Shown here piece by piece: positions 1 through 6,074 of a stretch of 64,000 bases of DNA. The stretch lies in assembly GCF_039537665.1 (NCBI RefSeq), contig NZ_BAABAY010000001.1:1736001-1800000 (forward strand), read 5' to 3'. A program made the translations under genes and the position numbers. Source of the DNA: Gaetbulibacter_A aestuarii (lineage in GTDB: Bacteria; Bacteroidota; Bacteroidia; Flavobacteriales; Flavobacteriaceae). The notes beneath the pieces were generated by a model, which saw only the letters and a list, made by a program, of their open reading frames with translations, had not been told where the DNA came from and did no database searches. How positions within the stretch are numbered: position 1 is the first letter of the stretch; the number at the start of each line of letters is the position of its first letter.

Positions 1-757
1 GTAAAAATTCACTTTGTTTATCGGGTAAGAAGGTTAGGGCTATAGCTTCTAAATAAGGTAGCTGTCTACCATTTTTATCCTTTTCAAAATAGAGTTCATT
101 TTTCCTTAAAACCAATTTGATATTTTCCTCCCAACGTTTGAACTTAAAAGGTCCTGTTCCTACAGGATGAGACCGGAACTCATCTCCATAATAATGTACA
201 ACTTCTTTAGGTACAACGGAACAATATTTCATCGTTAACAGGCCTAAAAAAGCTGGAAAAGGTTGTTGTAAATAAATTTCAAAGGTACTGTCGTTTACCG
301 CTTTAAAATCATCTACCTTATTCAAAACCCAGCTTCCGGGTGCGGCTAATTTTTTATCACGTAAACGGTTAAAACTGAAGGTAAAATCCTGAGCTGTAAC
401 CAATCGGGTAGAATCCGGGCCAAATAACGGATGTTTATGAAAATAGACATCATCGCGCAGGGTGAACGTGTAAATTAATCCATTATCAGAGATGTTCCAA
501 CGTTTGGCTATAGCTGGTAAAATGTTTAATTGGTCGTCCAGTTGAACCAGACCATTAAACAGTTGATTACAGATTGAATTATCCTGTAAGGTTCTCGAAA
601 ATGCAGGGTCTAAGGTGTTGATGTTTGCAAATTCATTGTAGCGAAAAACCAACTTTTCACGCTTTCGGTTGTCATTATTTGAGCATGAAAAAATCACGGC
701 TAATACACAAGTTAAACTTAAGGTCTTGAGTATTAGTTCTGTTATCGGTTTTATCAT
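1..757 (-). CDS. Family 5 extracellular solute-binding lipoprotein (DppA/OppA type), 3'-truncated by window edge
   Basis: The frame opens at an ATG whose first base is 757 and runs off the left edge, so about 252 N-terminal codons are visible. Residues 1-25 form a lipoprotein signal ending VIFSC. The mature part carries features of peptide/nickel-type ABC substrate-binding proteins: NTLDPAFSRT near the start, a gapless WNISDNGLIYTF stretch, and VGTGPFKFKRWE, the usual family 5 sequence. It would bind oligopeptides or a similar solute outside the inner membrane and deliver it to a permease. A slightly earlier ATG is followed at once by a stop, so 757 is the usable start. It is divergent from mtaB with 92 bases between. 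A DppB-type permease lies at 59.1 kb; partnership is inference. The family is secure, the substrate is unknown. Confidence 0.88.
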   Translation of the reverse strand, partial: MIKPITELILKTLSLTCVLAVIFSCSNNDNRKREKLVFRYNEFANINTLDPAFSRTLQDNSICNQLFNGLVQLDDQLNILPAIAKRWNISDNGLIYTFTLRDDVYFHKHPLFGPDSTRLVTAQDFTFSFNRLRDKKLAAPGSWVLNKVDDFKAVNDSTFEIYLQQPFPAFLGLLTMKYCSVVPKEVVHYYGDEFRSHPVGTGPFKFKRWEENIKLVLRKNELYFEKDKNGRQLPYLEAIALTFLPDKQSEFL

Positions 758-771
758 ATCATTTATAATCG

Positions 772-779
772 TAAATTTG
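772..779 (+). promoter_or_regulatory. Putative -7 promoter box of mtaB
   Basis: TAAATTTG matches the Bacteroidota -7 consensus TAnnTTTG and lies 71 bases before the mtaB ATG. No good TTTG is seen 19 bases upstream, so it is a one-box match. Confidence 0.4.
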
Positions 780-849
780 CAGCCTTTATTGCGCTAGGTA
801 AATATAAATGTAAATACATCCTGATACAAGTTAGGATGGCCAAAATTAA

Positions 850-2181
850 ATGAATAAAAAAGTTGCTTTTTATACTTTAGGTTGTAAACTGAATTTTTCA
901 GAAACTTCTACGATTGCCAGAAGTTTTGAGGGAGAAGGATTTGAGCGGGTTGATTTTACTGAAAAAGCCGATATCTATGTGATAAATACATGTTCGGTAA
1001 CAGATAATGCAGATAAACGTTTTAAAACCATAGTGAAGCAGGCTCAAAAAGTGAATCCAGAAGCATTTATAGCTGCTGTTGGTTGCTATGCACAATTAAA
1101 ACCTCAGGAGTTAGCCGATGTTCATGGAGTAGATCTGGTTTTGGGCGCAACGGAAAAATTTAAGATCACAGATTACCTGAATGATCTTGCAAAAAATGAT
1201 TTTGGCGAGGTTCATTCTTGCGATATTGATGATGCCGATTTTTACGTGGGTTCATATTCTATTGGCGATCGCACCCGAGCATTTTTAAAAGTACAGGACG
1301 GTTGTGATTATAAATGTACCTATTGCACCATTCCTTTAGCTCGAGGTATTTCACGAAGCGATACTATGGAAAATGTATTGAATAATGCCCGTGAAATATC
1401 CCAGCAGAACATTAAAGAAATTGTGCTCACCGGTGTGAATATCGGAGATTATGGTAAAGGAGAGTTTGGTAACAAAAAGCATGAACACACCTTTTTAGAT
1501 CTGGTTAAAGAATTAGACCAGGTAGAAGGGATTGAGCGCTTGAGAATTTCTTCGATCGAGCCAAATTTATTGAAAAATGAGACCATTGACCTGGTGGCTA
1601 AATCCAGAGCTTTTGTGCCGCATTTTCATATTCCCCTGCAATCCGGTAGTAATGCTATATTGAAAAAAATGAAACGGCGATATTTACGTGAGTTGTACGT
1701 TGATCGTGTTGAAAGAATAAGATCCGTTATGCCGCATGCTTGTATCGGGGTGGATGTTATTGTTGGTTTTCCGGGTGAAACAGATGCCCATTTTCTTGAA
1801 ACCTATAACTTTTTGAACACCTTAGATATTTCCTATTTACACGTTTTCACTTATTCAGAACGCGATAATACCGAAGCTGCTGATATGGAAGGCGTTGTTT
1901 CAAAAGCGGTGCGTCGTAAACGAAGCAAGATGCTTAGAGGTTTATCAGCTAAAAAGCGCCGTGCTTTTTATGAGAGTCAGGTAGGGAGTACGAGAACTGT
2001 TTTGTTTGAAGGTGAAAATAAACAGGGTTATATTCACGGATTTACCGAGAATTATGTAAAAGTAAAGACACCCTGGAATCCGGAATTGGTAAATACGCTT
2101 CATGAGATACAGCTAACTGAGATCGATTCTGATGGTCTTGTGCGTTTTGAATTCGTTTCTGAGTTGCAACTTCAGGATTGA
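850..2181 (+). CDS. mtaB: tRNA (N6-L-threonylcarbamoyladenosine(37)-C2)-methylthiotransferase MtaB
   Basis: Radical-SAM methylthiotransferase that converts t6A37 to ms2t6A37 in ANN-decoding tRNAs. The N-terminal MTTase domain has the three cluster cysteines Cys12 (TLGCKLN), Cys48 (NTCSVT) and Cys79 (VGCYAQ). The radical-SAM CxxxCxxC is Cys152-Cys156-Cys159 in GCDYKCTYCTIP, followed by HFHIPLQSGS and VIVGFPGE. A C-terminal TRAM-like region follows. The CTVP/CTIP-type motif and TLGCKLN opening are those of MtaB rather than MiaB or RimO. At 443 aa it is full length. The gene stands alone, divergent from the substrate-binding lipoprotein. Confidence 0.95.
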   Translation: MNKKVAFYTLGCKLNFSETSTIARSFEGEGFERVDFTEKADIYVINTCSVTDNADKRFKTIVKQAQKVNPEAFIAAVGCYAQLKPQELADVHGVDLVLGATEKFKITDYLNDLAKNDFGEVHSCDIDDADFYVGSYSIGDRTRAFLKVQDGCDYKCTYCTIPLARGISRSDTMENVLNNAREISQQNIKEIVLTGVNIGDYGKGEFGNKKHEHTFLDLVKELDQVEGIERLRISSIEPNLLKNETIDLVAKSRAFVPHFHIPLQSGSNAILKKMKRRYLRELYVDRVERIRSVMPHACIGVDVIVGFPGETDAHFLETYNFLNTLDISYLHVFTYSERDNTEAADMEGVVSKAVRRKRSKMLRGLSAKKRRAFYESQVGSTRTVLFEGENKQGYIHGFTENYVKVKTPWNPELVNTLHEIQLTEIDSDGLVRFEFVSELQLQD

Positions 2182-2284
2182 AATGGTAATTAATCCGTTA
2201 TTTTAAGTAATTCATCCTATTTTTTTGCTTAATGACCGGGCTTCACAATACTTTAGTGTCGTTGAAGTAAATAGCTATTAATTA

Positions 2285-2797
2285 ATGAACAAATTCTTTT
2301 GGGTGACTGTTATTACAGTGCTCTCTATAGTACTTGTTTCATGTTCAAAAGATTCCAACCAACAAGAATTAAATACCCTAGACGGTGTTTGGCAATTAAC
2401 GGCCTGGAATGTAGAGGGAGGAATGGATATGAATAAAGATGGTGTTGCCCACACCAATATACTGGATGAAATTTCGTGTACTAATAATGAAACACTGGTG
2501 TTCGACGCTTCCGGTGTGGTGTTGTTTAACAATACTTTTAATCCAAAAATTAAAATTACTGCAATTAATAATCTTCTTGAAAACCTCAGTACGAATGTCG
2601 TTTGTGATAGTGGTGTAATTGGGTCTGCAACCTCTTATACCGTGGATGGAAATAAGGTTATTTTAGGATCTACTATTGCCATAATTAACGGTAATGAGAT
2701 CGATATTATTCGAAAAGATAAATTGAAAGTCTTTAATCCAGATATGTCTACGGTTATTGTTACTCAGGACGTCATGGAGGTTTACACCAAAATTTAA
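2285..2797 (+). CDS. Lipocalin-like lipoprotein
   Basis: A 170-aa predicted lipoprotein: hydrophobic residues 5-18, lipobox ending VLVSC (Cys20), then SKDSNQ. After the anchor comes LNTLDGVWQLTAWNVEGG, the G-x-W opening strand usual for lipocalin-like domains of Bacteroidota, followed by short beta-rich segments. Cys65 and Cys100 could form a disulfide. No catalytic residue can be assigned. It is a single-gene unit, convergent with the GNAT-like gene and separated from it by a bidirectional terminator. The lipocalin-like fold is inferred from the opening motif and size only; ligand and role are unknown. Confidence 0.75.
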   Translation: MNKFFWVTVITVLSIVLVSCSKDSNQQELNTLDGVWQLTAWNVEGGMDMNKDGVAHTNILDEISCTNNETLVFDASGVVLFNNTFNPKIKITAINNLLENLSTNVVCDSGVIGSATSYTVDGNKVILGSTIAIINGNEIDIIRKDKLKVFNPDMSTVIVTQDVMEVYTKI

Positions 2798-2810
2798 ATT
2801 TTGTAGCATA

Positions 2811-2841
2811 AAAAAAGTCGAAACTTAATATTCCGACTTTT
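2811..2841. terminator. Bidirectional rho-independent terminator
   Basis: Inverted repeat AAAAGTCG ... CGACTTTT with an A-run on the left and a T-run on the right, between two convergent genes (stops at 2797 and 2860), so it can serve both. Confidence 0.8.
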
Positions 2842-2859
2842 CTTGAAGTGATTAAAAAT

Positions 2860-3156
2860 TTAAATTCTAACGCCTACAGGAAGCATACGCTTATACTTTC
2901 GGTTGCTTCGCACAAACTTCGCGATCGCCGGGGAGGTAGGCATAACGCTTAAGTTACGTGTTTCAATTTCTTCAAAAACCAGTTTTAAAAAGTTGGTTTT
3001 AAAATTTTCGTCGGTAATACTTTCCGGGATAACTAGCTTGGTTAAAAAGATTTTTCGTTCTTGTAACGAGTATTCAATTTTGGCAAGTTGATCATCGACT
3101 TTCAGTTCAAATTGGCGTAAGAATTCATTATCAATTAAATCTGCAGCTTCAGTCAT
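2860..3156 (-). CDS. YjdJ-type small GNAT-like acetyltransferase domain protein
   Basis: 98-aa single-domain protein resembling the short YjdJ/GTN5-type GNAT family: an N-terminal FELKVDDQLAKIEY strand pair, a central FLTKLVIPESITDENF segment where the family has HT.VP.E..GKGIG, then a helix and the final MPTSPAIAKFVRSNRKYKRM, equivalent to the family's P.CP...F....P.Y. The glycine-rich acetyl-CoA loop (GKGIG) is replaced by NFKTNF, so catalytic activity is doubtful. The -7 box TACTTTTG lies 70-77 bases upstream. It may be a degenerate family member that binds rather than modifies a partner; that is inference. Confidence 0.7.
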   Translation of the reverse strand: MTEAADLIDNEFLRQFELKVDDQLAKIEYSLQERKIFLTKLVIPESITDENFKTNFLKLVFEEIETRNLSVMPTSPAIAKFVRSNRKYKRMLPVGVRI

Positions 3157-3225
3157 GAGTTTTTATGTTTAATTTCAAAGGAATAATGTAGACTACTTTA
3201 GCAGTAGTTTAGTAGATTTACCGTA

Positions 3226-3233
3226 CAAAAGTA
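3226..3233 (-). promoter_or_regulatory. Putative -7 box of the GNAT-like gene
   Basis: Reads TACTTTTG on the minus strand (TAnnTTTG consensus). The predicted leader of about 60 bases contains a short inverted repeat, ACTACT-N5-AGTAGT, at 3191-3207. Confidence 0.4.
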
Positions 3234-3277
3234 CAAAAATTATTGCCAATTTAAAAGGATTTAATTGTTAAAAGCTT

Positions 3278-3940
3278 ATGTCTCAGGAGCTAATACATGT
3301 TTATTTGATGCCAGGAATGGCGGCAAGTCCCAAAATTTTTCAATATATCGACTTGCCAAAAAAACAGTTTGAAATACACTTGTTAGAGTGGATGATTCCA
3401 ACTGTAAATGAGTCACTTAAGGATTATGCCAAACGGATGTCAAAACATATTAAACATGACGATATTGTGCTGTTAGGTGTCTCTTTTGGAGGTGTTCTGG
3501 TTCAGGAAATGTTACCCTTTGTTTCTGTAAAAAAACTTATTATAGTTTCCAGTGTAAAATGCACGGAAGAAATTCCGCCGCACATGATTCTTGCAAAAAA
3601 TACTAAAGCTTATAAGCTTTTACCTACCCAACTGGCCAGTAATGTGGATGTTTTAGCAAAATATGCTATCGGAAAAGGCGTAAAAAAGCGTTTGGAGCTG
3701 TACAAAACTTATTTAACAGTAAGCGACCATAAATATTTAAGTTGGGCCATTGAGAAGATGGTAAATTGGGAACATCATTCGATTATTCCGGGAATTATTC
3801 ATATCCATGGGGATAGAGATTCGGTTTTTCCAATGAGATATATTGGAGAATGTTATACCATTGAAGGAGGAACGCACACAATGATATTGAATAAATACCG
3901 TTGGTTTAATACGCATTTACCAAAAATAATTTTGGATTAG
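3278..3940 (+). CDS. Alpha/beta hydrolase-fold protein
   Basis: 220-aa cytoplasmic protein without signal peptide. The N-terminus VYLMPGMAASPKIF matches the oxyanion-strand region of alpha/beta hydrolases, LLGVSFGGVL is the nucleophile elbow GxSxG, HIHGDRDSVFP contains the likely acid Asp, and EGGTHTMIL supplies the catalytic His. All triad elements are thus in the right order. The substrate cannot be read from the sequence. The gene precedes the lytic transglycosylase by 48 bases on the same strand, so co-transcription is possible. Similar short hydrolases are common in Flavobacteriaceae and are normally annotated only at fold level. Confidence 0.85.
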   Translation: MSQELIHVYLMPGMAASPKIFQYIDLPKKQFEIHLLEWMIPTVNESLKDYAKRMSKHIKHDDIVLLGVSFGGVLVQEMLPFVSVKKLIIVSSVKCTEEIPPHMILAKNTKAYKLLPTQLASNVDVLAKYAIGKGVKKRLELYKTYLTVSDHKYLSWAIEKMVNWEHHSIIPGIIHIHGDRDSVFPMRYIGECYTIEGGTHTMILNKYRWFNTHLPKIILD

Positions 3941-3988
3941 CGCGAGATATGATATGAATTTATTTCTTAAATTTAGCGAAAACTTAAA

Positions 3989-4912
3989 ATGATGAAGATT
4001 GTAGAAAGAATACTGGCTTTTGTAGGATTATTAAGTTTGTGTGGGTTGTTCATTTACGCCCTTCAAGATGCTCCTACAGACGAGAATTTTGAAAAAAAAT
4101 TATTTAACGATTATAATGTTTATGCGCTTCAAATTCCACAAAATTTAGATTTTGCCGGAGAGCCTGTGCCCATTGAAGATCCGGATATTTATGAACGAAT
4201 GGACCGTGAATTGTTGGTAAATACCTATTGGCAATCTAACGGATTATTAATGTTTAAGCGCTCGGAAAAATATTTTCCGATAATAGAACCAATATTGGCA
4301 AAATATGGTGTTCCGGATGATTTTAAATATTTAGCAGTTATAGAAAGTGGATTAACAAATGCCGTATCACCGGCCGGAGCCCGCGGTGTTTGGCAGATTA
4401 TGAGTAGCACCGGTAAAGAAAATGGATTGGAAATCAATGATAACGTAGATGAACGCTATAACCTTGAAAAAGCTACTGAAGTGGCTTGTAAATATTTCCT
4501 AAAATGCAAAGAGGATTTAGGAAGCTGGACTTTAGCTGCCGCGGCTTACAACGCTGGAAAATATGGTATTAGCAGCCGTTTGGAGGATCAAGGTGTTAAA
4601 AGCTATTACGATTTACTTTTAGGCGAGGAGACAGGACGTTATGTATTCAGAATTCTGGCTGTGAAAGAAATTTTATCACATCCTGTTAAATATGGATTTA
4701 ATTTCAGAGAAAAAGATCTTTATAAACGTATTCCAACCTATAAAGTTCCTGTGGATAGTGCAGTAACTGATTTTACTGCTTTTGCTGAACATTTTAAGAT
4801 CAATTATAAAATTCTAAAAATTCACAATCCGTGGCTTAGAGAAGCTCACCTGAACAATGCGTCGAGAAAGTTATACGAGATTCAGATACCAGAACCCGGT
4901 TATTATCAATAA
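3989..4912 (+). CDS. Membrane-anchored lytic transglycosylase (SLT domain, MltD-like)
   Basis: 307-aa murein-cleaving enzyme. Residues 8-26 form an N-terminal membrane anchor. The SLT domain spans roughly residues 85-215: FKYLAVIESGL with catalytic Glu119, SPAGARGVWQIM, then LGSWTLAAAAYNAGKYG, all standard for GH23 family 1 enzymes. The C-terminal region (IPTYKVPVDSAVTDF onward) resembles a LysM-like tail but without a clear LysM signature. It would cut glycan strands of peptidoglycan in the periplasm, yielding 1,6-anhydro ends. A TAnnTTT-like sequence (TAAATTTAGCG, 3968-3978) precedes it and may be a variant promoter. Confidence 0.92.
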   Translation: MMKIVERILAFVGLLSLCGLFIYALQDAPTDENFEKKLFNDYNVYALQIPQNLDFAGEPVPIEDPDIYERMDRELLVNTYWQSNGLLMFKRSEKYFPIIEPILAKYGVPDDFKYLAVIESGLTNAVSPAGARGVWQIMSSTGKENGLEINDNVDERYNLEKATEVACKYFLKCKEDLGSWTLAAAAYNAGKYGISSRLEDQGVKSYYDLLLGEETGRYVFRILAVKEILSHPVKYGFNFREKDLYKRIPTYKVPVDSAVTDFTAFAEHFKINYKILKIHNPWLREAHLNNASRKLYEIQIPEPGYYQ

Positions 4913-4926
4913 CCTTCAGTAAACCT

Positions 4927-5505
4927 TTATTTTCCCCGGCGTTTTTGGGCACGAATAGAAGCTCCGGCTCCGTAATGCTGATTTGGCATTTGAGCGCGCT
5001 TCATATTTTGCTTCATCATTTTAATTTGCTCGGTTAGCATGCCCTGTTTATCTAATTTCTGAGCTTCGGATAACAATAATTTGGCCTCTTGTTTACGACG
5101 TTTTGAAAACGCAATTCCGGCCAGGTTCAATTTAGCCATTGCTAAATCGTGTTTCATATTCAAACCTAGAGAAACAGCTTGCTTAAAATACTTCTCCGCC
5201 TCATTCATGTTGGTTTGAGATACCATGATGCCGTGTAAATAATTGTAATATCCTTGTTGTTTTTTTACTAAGGCAGCCTCAGGATTTTTAATTTTACTCA
5301 ACCATTTTTTGGCGCCCTCAAAATCTTGCTTTCGTAATCTTAAAAAGGCAAGTAAAATAAATTCATTTTTAAAATAAAGAAATACAAAAATACCAGAAAG
5401 TAAGATATACATGATGCCATTACCTATTAATCCTTCTGTAAATTCATAAATAGCAAAGGCAAATATGGCAACCGCAATAATAAGTTTAAAGATTTTATTG
5501 TACAT
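4927..5505 (-). CDS. TPR-containing inner-membrane protein
   Basis: 192 aa from the ATG at 5505. A longer frame from 5562 exists, but the TAnnTTTG box at 5524-5531 lies inside that extension, so 5505 is preferred. Two hydrophobic helices (about residues 5-22 and 27-47) are followed by a soluble part with two to three TPR-like helix pairs (LRKQDFEGAKKWL; MNEAEKYFKQAVSLG; FSKRRKQEAKLLLSEAQKL), and a basic tail. Such proteins are usually scaffolds; no enzyme motif is present. It is convergent with the transglycosylase, 14 bases apart, with no obvious terminator. Confidence 0.8.
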   Translation of the reverse strand: MYNKIFKLIIAVAIFAFAIYEFTEGLIGNGIMYILLSGIFVFLYFKNEFILLAFLRLRKQDFEGAKKWLSKIKNPEAALVKKQQGYYNYLHGIMVSQTNMNEAEKYFKQAVSLGLNMKHDLAMAKLNLAGIAFSKRRKQEAKLLLSEAQKLDKQGMLTEQIKMMKQNMKRAQMPNQHYGAGASIRAQKRRGK

Positions 5506-5523
5506 AATTTGGTTAAAATTTAT

Positions 5524-5531
5524 CAAAATTA
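5524..5531 (-). promoter_or_regulatory. Putative -7 box of the TPR gene
   Basis: TAATTTTG on the minus strand, ending 18 bases before the chosen ATG at 5505. It decides the start: the longer frame would begin upstream of this promoter. Confidence 0.45.
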
Positions 5532-5710
5532 GTAGTCGTTCTTCCTTAAATCTAACGACCACTCCGTTCTACACTGCAAAGAAACTAAATTTTTATGTAA
5601 AAATTGGTATGCGGAATTAAGAATCCTAATCTCAAAAACACCTTTAAAATAAAGGATTGAGGCTCATTGTGGTTAGTAATTCTATAAAAAAAATTATTTT
5701 TAAAATATCG

Positions 5711-5741
5711 TTTGTGAAATTAAAAAGCCTTTGTATATTTG
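5711..5741 (+). promoter_or_regulatory. Bacteroidota-type promoter of rpmH
   Basis: TTTG at 5711-5714, exactly 19 bases, then TATATTTG at 5734-5741: a full match to the TTTG-N19-TAnnTTTG consensus of the phylum's primary sigma factor. It starts a leader of about 55 bases before rpmH. The stretch 5506-5710 upstream holds no gene that I can see. Confidence 0.75.
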
Positions 5742-5800
5742 CCCTCAGTTTCAAAGAAGCTATAATTTAAGTAAATTTCAGATTATAAAGACAGAATAAA

Positions 5801-5962
5801 ATGAGTAAAAGAACATTTCAGCCTTCAAAAAGAAAGCGAAGAAACAAGCATGGTTTTAGAGAGAGAATGGCTTCTGCTAACGGTAGAAAAGTTTTAGCTC
5901 GAAGAAGAGCTAAGGGTAGAAAGAGATTGTCTGTATCATCTGAACCTAGACATAAAAAATAA
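5801..5962 (+). CDS. rpmH: 50S ribosomal protein L34
   Basis: 53 codons from ATG 5801 to TAA 5962. The product starts MSKRTFQPSKRKRRNKHGF, continues RERMASANGRKVLARRRAKGR and ends EPRHKK, a standard bacterial L34, extremely rich in Arg and Lys. It binds 23S rRNA in the large subunit. A consensus promoter lies upstream and a terminator downstream, so it is a single-gene unit. It is not next to dnaA or rnpA here, and yidD is 36 kb away, unlike the classical rpmH-rnpA-yidD order. Confidence 0.97.
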   Translation: MSKRTFQPSKRKRRNKHGFRERMASANGRKVLARRRAKGRKRLSVSSEPRHKK

Positions 5963-5982
5963 TGATTAACAATTGTTGATAA

Positions 5983-6018
5983 TAAAAAGGTGTTACTTAA
6001 CGGTAGCGCCTTTTTTTA
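5983..6018 (+). terminator. Terminator after rpmH
   Basis: Stem AAAAAGGTG...CGCCTTTTT (one G-T pair) closing through TTAC/GGTA and followed by T7, 21 bases after the rpmH stop. It separates rpmH from carB. Confidence 0.75.
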
Positions 6019-6032
6019 TATCTCCTGATTAC

Positions 6033-6040
6033 TATTTTTG
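6033..6040 (+). promoter_or_regulatory. Putative -7 box of carB
   Basis: TATTTTTG (TAnnTTTG) between the rpmH terminator and the carB ATG at 6075. The T-run of the terminator occupies the -33 region. Confidence 0.5.
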
Positions 6041-6074
6041 TAACAATTTAAAAAACACTATATACCACAGCAAA

